A DNA stretch of 33,218 nt from Butyrivibrio sp. (GCA_017470505.1 JAFUYO010000050.1:1-33218); one strand, 5' to 3'. Counted from the first letter of the stretch, positions 1 through 7,726 are shown. Translations and numbers: made by a program. Notes: a model not told the origin generated them from the sequence alone.

Positions 1-91
1 AAAATCGGTCAATTTCAATTTAATAGGCCTCTTGTTTCCACAAGCCCCCAAAACACAACACAGCAAATAAACCTACATACTGCTATCTATC

Positions 92-460
92 CTAAGATTC
101 TGACATAACATCATCAATATATCCCAGAAAGTCCTCATTACTTAGTGAATATTCGCGATCCTGCATATAAGCTTCATCGTCAAACGTATCAATCTCTACA
201 TTCCCATGCGGCAAGTGATGATATCCACAATTTTCAAGAAAATCCTCGCCCAGAAGTGCAACTATACGGTCATTTTCAAGTATAAGGTAATAAAAGAAAC
301 GCTGAAACACCTCATTCCCAACCATCACATCCTTCGCGTGCACCAAATACCCTTTGAACGGAGTTCCCGATGCAGAAATAAAATTACCGCTTGGAGTATA
401 CTTCGACTTTATTAGATCGATAATCTTCTTTTTTTGATCCTCCGATAAACCATCTGTCAA
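92..460 (-). CDS. Small hypothetical protein, start damaged or unusual
   Basis: I do not recognise this 122-residue acidic soluble protein; it has no signal peptide or membrane segment. The only standard start in frame is a TTG at 460-458, without a good ribosome binding site. The frame stays open upstream to a TAA at 538-536 and encodes protein-like sequence there (FSIKFDPGAEQTVISVDF), but contains no ATG or GTG. A strong site (AAAGGA) instead precedes an ATG at 546-544 in another frame, giving a 29-codon ORF (457-546) whose TGA overlaps the TTG as TTGA. So either the gene has lost its start by a 1-nt frameshift, or the TTG is reached by coupled reinitiation. It follows the XRE regulator by about 100 bp. 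Confidence 0.5.
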   Translation of the reverse strand: MTDGLSEDQKKKIIDLIKSKYTPSGNFISASGTPFKGYLVHAKDVMVGNEVFQRFFYYLILENDRIVALLGEDFLENCGYHHLPHGNVEIDTFDDEAYMQDREYSLSNEDFLGYIDDVMSES

Positions 461-565
461 AAAATCGACTGAAATAACCGTTTGCTCTGCTCCCGGATCA
501 AATTTAATCGAAAAGATTTTATGCGGAAATTGTGTTTACGGAACATCCGATTTCCTTTGCGATAA

Positions 566-955
566 TTACTTCCCATACAGCGCTTTCACAAGCTCAAATA
601 CAATCTTCTTTTGTGACTCGTCCAGATTTTTGTAGTAGTACATCATTTCTGCGTTTTTCGAATCCGCATCATTTAAGGTTGCATATTTATCACTGTTTCC
701 ACTATCACATTCTGTCTGTACTGTCTTTGATGCCAGTACTTCAAAGCTGATCCCATATAATTTCGCCAGCTTATACAGTTTATCTGTTGATGGGGTGCTT
801 CTGCCTGTTTCATATGCAGAGCATGTTTCTCTCTCAATGCAGAGATATTCGGCTATATCTTTTTGTTTGAGTCCTTTGTCCTTGCGAAATCTCTTTAGGA
901 GCTGCCCCAGCGAGATCTCTGTATCTGTTATTCCTGTCGTAGTGCGTGTAGGCAT
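566..955 (-). CDS. XRE-family (Cro/CI-type) transcriptional regulator
   Basis: A 129-residue DNA-binding protein. The helix-turn-helix spans roughly residues 15-70 (LGQLLKRFRKDKGLKQKDIA, then a recognition region ending YETGRSTPS), followed by a short acidic linker and a C-terminal helix ending in ALYGK. The frame is open to 1021, but I choose the ATG at 955 because GAGGG lies 6 nt before it, whereas the longer start has no ribosome binding site and adds a non-conserved-looking tail. It lies 75 bp downstream of the Wzz-like gene on the same strand, so it may be the last regulator of the EPS transcript. Its target is unknown; autoregulation is common in the family. Confidence 0.85.
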   Translation of the reverse strand: MPTRTTTGITDTEISLGQLLKRFRKDKGLKQKDIAEYLCIERETCSAYETGRSTPSTDKLYKLAKLYGISFEVLASKTVQTECDSGNSDKYATLNDADSKNAEMMYYYKNLDESQKKIVFELVKALYGK

Positions 956-1029
956 TCCCGATCCCTCGTTCCAATATGTACACTCAAAAACGGCTCTCTT
1001 GATATACAAGATAAGCCACAAAATAGCCT

Positions 1030-2487
1030 TTAATAGATATCCGCTTCCTTGAGTCTTACCATCTCACTTATTACTCCGTCTCCAATCCACACAATAATGA
1101 CTATCGCCAGGAAAATGAGGACAAATATACCTGATATTTTGACTATGTTTACAATTCCCCCTCCTGCAAAGTACTGAGAAGGAACAGAGACCTGATAGGC
1201 ATTGGAAAATTTTGTCGTATCATAGTACTCCCTGGTAGTCTCTTCTATAAGGTCTATCCACTCAGAGAGCTTGCTGTTAAGATTACTGATAAGAGCGTTT
1301 GCATACTGCAGTTCATCTTCTGTAGCAGATGTAGTTTTGCTCTGCATTTTGTTCATGAGCTTATAGTATCTGTTTATTTCAGTGTTGATCTCAGATATCT
1401 GTGAGGAGAGCTCCAGCTTTTGAGCAATCAGTCTGTCATAGTACTCATTTGTCTGCTCTGCCTCCTGGGTAGTGTCCTGACTGCTTACAATGATCACAGG
1501 GTCCTTTTGATATGAATTTATTGACGCGGTTACATTTGACAGATTTACCTGAAGCTCTGAGAGTCTGTTCGTATATTCCTCAATCTGGTACTCATAATAC
1601 TCGATCTGCCTGGTCGCGTCAGTTGTAAGGGAATTGCTCTCCACATAGGACGAAAGCCTTGCAAGGTCAGCATCCTGTATAAGTCCGACAGACGTAGATA
1701 TATCACTGAATGAAAGACCTGTACCTGATGCCCTGAAATCGGGCGCTTCTGAAGCCTTGGCCTGAGCAAAATTCTTCATTAGCTTGAGCTGCGTTCTTAA
1801 AAGGTCCACGCTCTCCGAATAGTCATAGTCATCTCCGGATAAAAGTCCCGCTGTAACAGTCAGCACTTCGTTATTGGCATAGGTATCAAAGAAATACTCC
1901 TTGTAGCTTTCCAAAATGGCATTTAATATCTGATTTATCTGCCCAGTAGGAAATGTCCTGTCATCATAAAAGTAAACCACATATTGAGATGGGAAATATG
2001 ATACATCGAGAAGCTGCTGATAATACTGCCCATTATTCTCTGCCATCTTGTTGATAACTGTTATTCTCTCTACAGCATCTTCAGGAATAACTCCCTCCAC
2101 TGATATATTAGATCTGACATTTTCAATATATTCAGTAGATATTCCAAGGCCATCCAACGCCTTTTGTATTACTGCAGGGCTTTTTATCTTGTTGATATCA
2201 AAGGATGCTCCATTGGGATCCAACCCGCTTTCAATCCCGTCATACTGAAAGCTGATAAGTGCTCTGGCATAAGAGCTGTGATTAAAATAGTGGTCAATAG
2301 TTACTTTGATAAAACCTGCGGCAAATCCCAATATAATAGCCGCAACGCAAAGATAAATATATAATTTCTTTCGCCTGTTCATATTTCTGGCAACATCTAT
2401 AAGGTCAATAAATTGAGCATTGCGTTCGGTATTCCTCTTGACTTCCAGGATCACTTTCTGCCCGCCCTCATCAATTATCTTATTCAT
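1030..2487 (-). CDS. Wzz/chain-length-determinant-like EPS membrane protein
   Basis: A 485-residue inner-membrane protein of the polysaccharide co-polymerase type. One membrane segment lies near residues 42-63 (YIYLCVAAIILGFAAGF) and a second near 452-475 (IVNIVKISGIFVLIFLAIVI). The long extracytoplasmic region between them is largely helical and coiled-coil (about 270-430). This layout is that of Wzz/CapA proteins, which set chain length or couple polymerisation to export. No BY-kinase Walker domain is fused to it and none is seen nearby. Its ATG overlaps the stop of the SH3 gene by 4 nt (2484-2487), so the two are translationally coupled. The C-terminal tail is short and not tyrosine-rich. 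Confidence 0.8.
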   Translation of the reverse strand: MNKIIDEGGQKVILEVKRNTERNAQFIDLIDVARNMNRRKKLYIYLCVAAIILGFAAGFIKVTIDHYFNHSSYARALISFQYDGIESGLDPNGASFDINKIKSPAVIQKALDGLGISTEYIENVRSNISVEGVIPEDAVERITVINKMAENNGQYYQQLLDVSYFPSQYVVYFYDDRTFPTGQINQILNAILESYKEYFFDTYANNEVLTVTAGLLSGDDYDYSESVDLLRTQLKLMKNFAQAKASEAPDFRASGTGLSFSDISTSVGLIQDADLARLSSYVESNSLTTDATRQIEYYEYQIEEYTNRLSELQVNLSNVTASINSYQKDPVIIVSSQDTTQEAEQTNEYYDRLIAQKLELSSQISEINTEINRYYKLMNKMQSKTTSATEDELQYANALISNLNSKLSEWIDLIEETTREYYDTTKFSNAYQVSVPSQYFAGGGIVNIVKISGIFVLIFLAIVIIVWIGDGVISEMVRLKEADIY

Positions 2488-3530
2488 CTGCTCTCTCCAT
2501 GTTGTTTCCTTTTCTTTCTATCCATACGGGAATGTCTTCTGAATTCATGCATAACAGTACTAAGTACCAGTGCACCGATAACAGCCAGTAAAATAGCAAA
2601 AAATATAAACAAAAACGCATATATATCTATAAATCTCTTTTTGACTGATGTCTCCTCGCTGACCGCCAGATCCGGGTCATCCCATTTATGTCTTCTGTCA
2701 TAGCTTTCTGCGTAGGAAACAGTTGTCGAACCGGTGTTTCGTACTACTTTGGGTATTGTCGTTTTTTGATCAGGATTACCGTCTGAGATAAACTCTGTTG
2801 TCTCTTCTTCATTATCCTCATCAGAATCGCTGTCTGAATTATCTTCAATTTCCTCAACTGTATCAGCCCTTATATACCCTGTCTGCCCCAGATATGTGAG
2901 TCTGTACCAAAAATAGCCGTCTCTTTCGATCTTTTCATACGGCTTTGTTGTAATATCTTTTGGAATGACAATCATTACATTTCCATTCAAAGAAGGCTCA
3001 TCTCTGAGATTTGTGTTTGAAAGAACTCTGATCGACATATCTGCCGGTTCTTCGTCCTCGCTGTCTTCATTGTTTTCTTCAGATTCTAATGGTTCCTCAT
3101 CATTTTGGGAATCATTCGGAGCACCCTCGTTCTCTTCCTCGCCCTGCTCATCTTCTGCAGGCTCCTCTTCAGTTATTTCTTCTTCCCCTGCTTCTGCCTC
3201 CGGCACTTCCACAGCTTCCGCTTCAACTACCCTGCTGGCTATAATATAACCTGTTGTACCTCCCGGGAGAGATATATGATGCCAGCTCCTGCCCTGTGCA
3301 TCCTTTACTGTTTCCAAAATCGTAAAAGTATTCCCGGGTATTACATTGGCAACAGCCTTACTGCTCTCAGATGCAGATTCGTACAGTTTTTCCGATGTCT
3401 GTCCTGATACTGTATACTCTTTTGCAGCAATAACTATCATGTGATCTGCAAAAAAAACACCTAATATGATCAGTAGTATGGCCAAGACTGCCAGGAGCTG
3501 TTTTCTTATGGCAACCACATATTTCTGCAT
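2484..3530 (-). CDS. Membrane protein with two SH3-type (SH3b) domains
   Basis: A 348-residue envelope protein. An N-terminal membrane segment (about residues 8-30, LLAVLAILLIILGVFF) anchors an extracytoplasmic region with one SH3b domain (YTVSGQTSEKLYES to GYIIASRVV), a strongly Glu/Asp-rich linker, a second SH3b domain (IRVLSNTNLRDEPS to GYIRADTVEE), another acidic stretch and a C-terminal membrane segment (FLFIFFAILLAVIGALVL) with a basic tail. Bacterial SH3 domains commonly bind wall peptides or polysaccharide. I choose the ATG at 3530 because GGGAG lies 6 nt upstream; the GTG at 3569 lacks this. It is the first gene after the candidate LoaP-controlled terminator and is coupled to the Wzz-like gene, suggesting one export or attachment unit. 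Confidence 0.8.
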   Translation of the reverse strand: MQKYVVAIRKQLLAVLAILLIILGVFFADHMIVIAAKEYTVSGQTSEKLYESASESSKAVANVIPGNTFTILETVKDAQGRSWHHISLPGGTTGYIIASRVVEAEAVEVPEAEAGEEEITEEEPAEDEQGEEENEGAPNDSQNDEEPLESEENNEDSEDEEPADMSIRVLSNTNLRDEPSLNGNVMIVIPKDITTKPYEKIERDGYFWYRLTYLGQTGYIRADTVEEIEDNSDSDSDEDNEEETTEFISDGNPDQKTTIPKVVRNTGSTTVSYAESYDRRHKWDDPDLAVSEETSVKKRFIDIYAFLFIFFAILLAVIGALVLSTVMHEFRRHSRMDRKKRKQHGESR

Positions 3531-3584
3531 CCAATTCTCCCAGATATAATACTGCTTTCTTACTCCCACTAAAAAATGTTAAAT

Positions 3585-3619
3585 AAAAAATGCCTCTGCT
3601 TCTGACATTGGCATTTTTT
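3585..3619 (-). terminator. Intrinsic terminator between loaP and the EPS genes
   Basis: AAAAAATGCC (3585-3594) is complementary to GGCATTTTTT (3610-3619) around a 15-nt loop. Read on the minus strand it ends in a T-tract. It lies between the loaP stop and the SH3-protein gene, so read-through would be needed for loaP-proximal transcription to reach the EPS genes. Strength is uncertain because only four stem pairs are G-C rich. Confidence 0.6.
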
Positions 3620-3714
3620 CATCGTTTATTCAATCCATTTGTTTATTGCTCTTTTTGCGCAGGCTTCGCCATACCTGATATCTCGTGATATCCGGCCAAA
3701 AAGCTCTTATCCCG

Positions 3715-3761
3715 CTGCATCCGGAACAACGTGCCAAAGGCAACGATTGCATCAGATGCAG
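3715..3761 (-). promoter_or_regulatory. Two-stem RNA hairpin just after loaP, candidate LoaP site
   Basis: On the minus strand an outer 7-bp stem (CTGCATC 3761-3755 with GATGCAG 3721-3715) and an inner stem of 9 pairs with two single-base bulges (3749-3727, loop TTT) are separated by a 5x5 internal loop. It begins 5 nt after the loaP stop and precedes the terminator at 3585-3619. The 5' arm can also fold locally (TGCATC/GATGCA, 3760-3748), a possible competing structure. LoaP proteins are known to act through leader-RNA hairpins; the assignment here is inference. Confidence 0.6.
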
Positions 3762-3765
3762 GTTC

Positions 3766-4272
3766 TTAACTCTTTGCGACAATCTCAAGTCCAGCTGTTA
3801 TTCGCTTTGTTTCTCCGAACAGCTGTATTTCCAGGCATGCCTTCCTCTTATGCCTGTCAATTTTGACTATATACTGCTCAAATCCGCTTAAGGGACCACT
3901 GAGGATTTTTACCTCTCCATCCACGATGATACCGCGAGAAATATCTACTCTGTCCGTATGTCCCGTGATCCCATTTATGAATTCCTCTTCTCTTTTAGAC
4001 AGAGGAATGAATTCTCCATCATTACCAAGTATTTTTAAATAATCCTGCTGAGACCTGAGCTTCATATGTATCTCGTCAGGATTATCCGTTTCCACAAATA
4101 AATAGCCGGGAAATAATAACTTTTCTACTTCTATGTATCCGTCTTTATGTTTCTGCTTCTCCATTCTCGTTATGAGAAGTATCCTGCTATAGATGGTATT
4201 ATCTATATCTCTTTCAAACACTGCCTTGAAATCATGTTCTCTGCGGCTCTGAACCCAAATCACATAAAGCAT
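3766..4272 (-). CDS. loaP: LoaP-type NusG paralogue, transcription antiterminator
   Basis: A specialised NusG-like elongation factor of about 168 residues: an N-terminal NGN domain (begins MLYVIWVQSRREHDF, with core LLFPGYLFVETDNPDEI) followed by a KOW domain (VDGEVKILSGPLSGFEQYIV). LoaP proteins bind RNA polymerase and a leader RNA hairpin to suppress termination in long polysaccharide or antibiotic operons. The length matches the family. I favour the ATG at 4272; an in-frame TTG at 4278 is slightly better placed relative to a weak GGAAA, so the start is uncertain by two codons. It is followed within 50 nt by a structured hairpin, then by a terminator and EPS export genes, which fits cis action on this operon. 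Confidence 0.88.
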   Translation of the reverse strand: MLYVIWVQSRREHDFKAVFERDIDNTIYSRILLITRMEKQKHKDGYIEVEKLLFPGYLFVETDNPDEIHMKLRSQQDYLKILGNDGEFIPLSKREEEFINGITGHTDRVDISRGIIVDGEVKILSGPLSGFEQYIVKIDRHKRKACLEIQLFGETKRITAGLEIVAKS

Positions 4273-4278
4273 AATCAA

Positions 4279-4391
4279 AAACTGTCATTTCCAATAATAG
4301 GGCCGGCACTCAGTCCGGCCCAAACCACATGTTAAAGAAAAAAGTGTCATGCATGACCTCCATTTAAGGAATGGAGAACCTTGTCTTAATA
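4279..4391 (-). promoter_or_regulatory. Structured leader of loaP: two hairpins and a palindrome
   Basis: This 113-bp gap between the secreted-protein gene and loaP holds three symmetric elements: CTCCATT/AATGGAG (4358-4364/4370-4376), a perfect 12-bp palindrome GTCATGCATGAC (4346-4357) followed on the minus strand by ACTTTTTTC, and a G-C rich hairpin GGGCCGG/CCGGCCC (4300-4306/4315-4321) without a good T-tract. They could be a weak terminator plus a leader for loaP; I cannot assign a mechanism. Confidence 0.4.
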
Positions 4392-4961
4392 TCAGTGATT
4401 GCTGATTACAATATAAAATGTACCGAGATCTGTTACGGAGATGTTAATCTTGCCATTTGTTACAACAGCGCTTGTTGATGTGATCGATCCATTCTGGTGA
4501 ATCTGATATACAATTGCAGTTCTTCCATCGTACTTGTTACCTACGCCAAAAGACTGCTTAAGCACACCAAAGCCGGTATTGATCGCCTGTCCGGCTTTAT
4601 AAAGACGGAGCTTTGTCTTGAGGACAAGTATACCGTCATTGATATTCGCTTTTACGTAATCATCAAGGACCTTAGTTGCTGCTTCATTTGCGGGAGCAAC
4701 TACAGCTGTCTCAATTGAGCCGGGAACAGTCACTTCACTATAATTTGCTGTGATCCTCGTTCCCCCGACAGTTGCGGTGCCTTCATTCTTTCCTGTGGGT
4801 ACGGCATAAATCGTGTTGCCCGCCCTGGCCTCTGTTGTCTCTACTATTGATGTGCTCTCGGTGTTGGATGTTGTAGAACTGTCTGCTGCAAAAGCTGTCG
4901 TTCCAACTATCATTGAACCAACTAAAACTGCAGCAAGAATAGATGAGATTTTTCTCTTCAT
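4392..4961 (-). CDS. Small secreted protein of unknown function
   Basis: A 189-residue exported protein. A clear signal peptide (MKRKISSILAAVLVGSMIVG) ends at an AFA|AD cleavage site near residue 26. The mature part begins with a Ser/Thr-rich stretch, then a compact beta-rich domain ending in TFYIVISNH. It has no cysteine and no sorting motif, and I do not recognise a family. The start is secure: a full AGGAGG lies 9 nt upstream of the ATG. It sits between the sortase-like gene and loaP on the same strand, so it probably belongs to the head of the EPS transcript; a structural or envelope role is only inference. Confidence 0.8.
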   Translation of the reverse strand: MKRKISSILAAVLVGSMIVGTTAFAADSSTTSNTESTSIVETTEARAGNTIYAVPTGKNEGTATVGGTRITANYSEVTVPGSIETAVVAPANEAATKVLDDYVKANINDGILVLKTKLRLYKAGQAINTGFGVLKQSFGVGNKYDGRTAIVYQIHQNGSITSTSAVVTNGKINISVTDLGTFYIVISNH

Positions 4962-4996
4962 TGGTTGTTGCCTCCTTTGCTTGTATCATGTGGTTT

Positions 4997-5024
4997 ATAT
5001 TAAATCCCGAACAGGATCTAATAT
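4997..5024 (-). promoter_or_regulatory. Intergenic hairpin after the sortase-like gene
   Basis: An 11-bp stem (ATATTAAATCC 4997-5007 with GGATCTAATAT 5014-5024, one G-T pair in the transcript) starts 2 bp after the stop of the sortase-like gene. It has no T-tract, so it may be an RNA-processing or partial-attenuation hairpin ahead of the highly translatable secreted-protein gene. Confidence 0.4.
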
Positions 5025-5025
5025 T

Positions 5026-5892
5026 CTATTGGACCAGCACTCTCCCATTAAACGTAGCCTGAATGATCTGCCGGCTTCCGTCTGAATCAATTCCCGTTAA
5101 CGTAATGATGTTCCAGGAAGAGAGTGCCTTATCCTGAAGATTGTTGTTTATCACAGCAGTCATATCTCTGATTGCAAAAATCTCTCTAACAAACTGCTCA
5201 TATTCTGAATAGTCGTAAAAATTGTATTTTACAAGAGGTCTCCCGGTATCCTCTGTGTCATACGCAGCAAAGACTTTGTACTCAGTCACATACTCATCTG
5301 AATATACATATATGAGCTCATTTTCCTTCATAAAATCAGGGTCATAATATTTGATGAGATCACTAAACGGTCCATCCTCATCTGCCTTCGCGTAAAGACA
5401 TGTGACCGGATCTGTGAAATCTGTCTCATTGCCCATGTCTACAAAGATACAGCCGTTTGGATCATCTTCACCATCAGTATCATGCGTCAGATAGTATTCG
5501 TTACTGTCGTCTCTTTTCAGAACTGGGCTGTTTATATCCGTTCCCGGAATAACAATATAAGCACAGATATCGGAGTTTTTCGATTTCAGAAGGTCCAGGT
5601 CAACCACTGTGTCAGGAAGGCTTCCTGAAATCGCCTCATCTGTCACATCATAAGAAATAATTGCTTCTTCTCCTTCTTCAAGATTTTCAGGAAGGTTCTC
5701 TGTGTCAGCAATTATTTCACTCTCAGCGCTATCATCAATCAGAGACGCAGCACTCTCAGTAGTGCTCATATTCGCTGCTGCCTCATCAGAATGAGTCGTT
5801 TGCTTTTTTATGTAATTATCTTTCTGAGCCGTGCCACATACCGTGACAGCCATAACCATCAGTAAAGCTATTCCCCACAAGTTCCTGTTCAT
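5026..5892 (-). CDS. Sortase-B-like lipoprotein lacking catalytic His and Cys
   Basis: A 288-residue exported protein. The N-terminus is hydrophobic and ends in VTVC-GT (Cys19), a near-match to a lipobox. After a Ser/Glu/Asp-rich linker, residues about 96-288 follow the class-B sortase layout: NSDICAYIVIPGTDINSPVL, YYLTHDTDGEDDPNGCIFVD, then CLYAKADEDGPFSDL where active enzymes have YGHN, and ITLTGIDSDGSRQII where active enzymes have TLSTC...R. The catalytic His therefore aligns with Lys169 and the Cys with Ile268, while Arg274 is kept, so transpeptidase activity is not expected. It is the first gene of the EPS-side transcript, behind the promoter at 5979-6008. A scaffold or polysaccharide-attachment role is inference. 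Confidence 0.75.
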   Translation of the reverse strand: MNRNLWGIALLMVMAVTVCGTAQKDNYIKKQTTHSDEAAANMSTTESAASLIDDSAESEIIADTENLPENLEEGEEAIISYDVTDEAISGSLPDTVVDLDLLKSKNSDICAYIVIPGTDINSPVLKRDDSNEYYLTHDTDGEDDPNGCIFVDMGNETDFTDPVTCLYAKADEDGPFSDLIKYYDPDFMKENELIYVYSDEYVTEYKVFAAYDTEDTGRPLVKYNFYDYSEYEQFVREIFAIRDMTAVINNNLQDKALSSWNIITLTGIDSDGSRQIIQATFNGRVLVQ

Positions 5893-5978
5893 GGTCTATG
5901 CTATTCATACCCCTATCGGGTACCCACATCCCAACAATATACGTTCAATAATATTACTATGCTCGTAGTAACACATTT

Positions 5979-6008
5979 AATATATACCTTTTATCGTTAC
6001 TATGTCAA
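5979..6008 (-). promoter_or_regulatory. Sigma-70-type promoter for the sortase-like/EPS transcript
   Basis: On the minus strand TTGACA (6008-6003) is followed after 16 nt by TATATA (5986-5981), or after 18 nt by TATATT. The consensus -35 and the position about 90 nt upstream of the ATG at 5892 make it the likely promoter of the leftward EPS-side genes. Confidence 0.6.
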
Positions 6009-6013
6009 CGTTT

Positions 6014-6027
6014 ATTGTTTTAACAAT
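6014..6027. promoter_or_regulatory. Palindrome in the divergent promoter region
   Basis: ATTGTTTTAACAAT is a perfect 14-bp palindrome directly upstream of the leftward -35 box and about 40 bp before the rightward one. The position suits an operator for one of the local regulators, for example the XRE protein at 6147-6425; this is inference. It is too short to match the usual Rex operator. Confidence 0.4.
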
Positions 6028-6066
6028 ATTTTTTTCGTATTATCTTTTCTATGGGAAGCTATGTTT

Positions 6067-6095
6067 TTTACAATACTAATAGTTATCAATATTAC
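6067..6095 (+). promoter_or_regulatory. Probable promoter of the plus-strand XRE gene
   Basis: TTTACA (6067-6072), a 17-nt spacer and TATTAC (6090-6095) lie about 50 nt upstream of the ATG at 6147. The hexamers are near consensus; no experimental support is possible from sequence alone. Confidence 0.45.
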
Positions 6096-6146
6096 GTGAA
6101 CTAAGAATCTGTTACAGTTCCTAAGGTTTATTGAAGGTTTGATTTC

Positions 6147-6425
6147 ATGAGCAGAACATCTGAATATAAAAATGAATATGACACAAAAAATATCTTTTAC
6201 ATTAAGAAATATGGAAAGATGCACGTATGTCTTGCTGAGATAATAGAAAGAAAGCATATGACCAGAAACGCCCTTGCCCGCGCAACTGATACAAGATTTG
6301 AGGTTGTCAAGAAATGGTATGATGACACGGTAACCAGTATAGATCTTGATGTCCTTGCAAGGTTCTGTTATGTTCTGGACTGTAAACCGGAGGATCTTAT
6401 CAAATATCAGTTAGAGGAATCATAA
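6147..6425 (+). CDS. Small XRE/YozG-like helix-turn-helix regulator
   Basis: A 92-residue protein with a helix-turn-helix over residues about 28-88 (LAEIIERKHMTRNALARATD, then VVKKWYDDTVTSIDLDVLAR, then CYVLDCKPEDLIKY). The closing CKPEDLIKY is typical of compact Cro/CI-type regulators. It is one of the few plus-strand genes here and diverges from the sortase-like gene, sharing a 254-bp promoter region with a palindrome, which suggests local control of the EPS side or itself. AAGG lies 9 nt before the chosen ATG. An internal ATG at residue 24 is possible but has a poorly spaced site. Confidence 0.8.
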   Translation: MSRTSEYKNEYDTKNIFYIKKYGKMHVCLAEIIERKHMTRNALARATDTRFEVVKKWYDDTVTSIDLDVLARFCYVLDCKPEDLIKYQLEES

Positions 6426-6426
6426 A

Positions 6427-6458
6427 AGCGCAGCGGTTACACATCATTCCGCTGCGCT
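6427..6458. terminator. Bidirectional terminator between XRE and LCP genes
   Basis: A perfect 10-bp inverted repeat (AGCGCAGCGG 6427-6436 with CCGCTGCGCT 6449-6458, 12-nt loop) lies between two convergent genes. T-rich sequence follows on the plus strand and TTTTAT on the minus strand, so it probably serves both. Confidence 0.85.
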
Positions 6459-6465
6459 CTTGTTT

Positions 6466-7563
6466 CTATTCAACCTTCTCATAAAATATATCTATGATCA
6501 TGTCATACAGCTGATCCGGATCATAACTAAATTCCTCATGCTCCGTCTTGCCTATGACTGTTGTTCCCTCCAGTGAATATATGTTGTCAAAGTCAAAAGT
6601 GTAATCAAGTGTATTCGAGGCCATATATGTAATCTCACTTACGGTTATATCCGTAACTATGTATGGTGACAACTCATTATATATTTTTATCGGGACAGTG
6701 ATGTCTTTTGCCGTTTCCTCTCTTAGTTTGGAAATAAACGCTGCAATATATTTCTTTTGTCTGTTAAGCCTGTTGGTAGCCGAATCAAATTCTGTAGTGT
6801 CTCTGTACGTGACATAAACATGCGCCTGATCATCCGTAAGGGTATTGCTCCCCTTTTGCAGCGATGCTTTTATCCCATCGCGCTCAGCCTGAAAATCTTC
6901 TTCAAGATTAATAGTCACTCCACCAACAGCTGAATTGATAGCCTTTATCGCGCCCATGTTAATTGAGAAGTAGCCGTGTACAGGCAGATTATAAAACAGA
7001 TTCGAAACCGCCTTTTTCATCCTCTCGCAGGATATCTCCGCCCCGTCTCCATATCCATGCTGGAGACATATCTGTCCTTTGCCGCTCCCTATATATTCCC
7101 CATTATCATCATATACATCAATCTCTGTCATAGTGTTTCTATTAATAGTGATAAGCGACGTATTCTTCGTATGGGGGTTAAAGACTGCAAGAATGATAAG
7201 ATCTGCCTGTCCTCCGTCGATACCCATATCCACCGCCTGAACCTTGCCCATCTTATCGATTCCCATAATGAGAAAAGTCAGTATATCTTCATTATACTGA
7301 TAAATAGCATCATTATATCTCACCCATCCCTTCTCCCATGTGCGCTCCTCCTCTGCCGCAACATCACCCTGCGCTTCAGTTTGAATGCTTTCAAGCGTGG
7401 GAGCACTGCTCTCTGCCTTCCTGTAAAGATTGCTTTTGCCCCTGGCATTTAATACGCCAAAAGATATGATGCCGATGAGTGCAAGGAGAGCTATGACAGA
7501 CAATACCACAATTATTACGTTTCTTACTCTTTTCGGCCATTTCTTCTTATTATCTTCATTCAT
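6466..7563 (-). CDS. LytR-CpsA-Psr (LCP) family cell-wall polymer ligase
   Basis: A 365-residue membrane protein. A basic N-terminus and one membrane segment (about residues 15-38) are followed by a 50-residue linker and the LCP domain from about residue 95: TFLIMGIDK, SLITINRNTMTEI, the segment PVHGYFSINMGAIKAINSAV and the arginine-rich VTYRDTTEFDSATNRLNRQ. These are the pyrophosphate-lipid binding residues of enzymes that attach polysaccharide or teichoic-acid-like polymers to peptidoglycan. I choose the ATG at 7563 because GGAG lies 9 nt before it; the frame extends 11 codons further without a site. Its place beside the EPS genes suggests it anchors that polymer. It ends at a bidirectional terminator. 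Confidence 0.9.
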   Translation of the reverse strand: MNEDNKKKWPKRVRNVIIVVLSVIALLALIGIISFGVLNARGKSNLYRKAESSAPTLESIQTEAQGDVAAEEERTWEKGWVRYNDAIYQYNEDILTFLIMGIDKMGKVQAVDMGIDGGQADLIILAVFNPHTKNTSLITINRNTMTEIDVYDDNGEYIGSGKGQICLQHGYGDGAEISCERMKKAVSNLFYNLPVHGYFSINMGAIKAINSAVGGVTINLEEDFQAERDGIKASLQKGSNTLTDDQAHVYVTYRDTTEFDSATNRLNRQKKYIAAFISKLREETAKDITVPIKIYNELSPYIVTDITVSEITYMASNTLDYTFDFDNIYSLEGTTVIGKTEHEEFSYDPDQLYDMIIDIFYEKVE

Positions 7564-7661
7564 GATAATTACTCCTATCGAAGTTACTATTATCATAGTA
7601 TATCATAGCCTGCAGGAAACCAAAATCCTGTCCGGGCAGCAATTTCTTATTGAACAAAAAA

Positions 7662-7686
7662 GCAGGATGTCGATGTGACATCCCGC
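7662..7686 (-). terminator. Terminator of the nnr-alr-cheY operon
   Basis: A 10-bp stem (GCAGGATGTC 7662-7671 with GACATCCCGC 7677-7686, one G-T pair, 5-nt loop) followed on the minus strand by TTTTTTGTT. It lies 40 bp after the response-regulator stop. Confidence 0.85.
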
Positions 7687-7726
7687 CAGTGACCTTAGAA
7701 TATGATAAATGCTTGATACGCCCTGC

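Noticed and set aside
5026-5892. Active class-B sortase
   Set aside because: No histidine at the YGHN position and no cysteine at the TLSTC position, although the fold motifs are present.
6014-6027. Rex operator
   Set aside because: The palindrome ATTGTTTTAACAAT lacks the spacing of the usual Rex site (TTGTTA, longer gap, TAACAA) and is far from rex; a different regulator is likelier.
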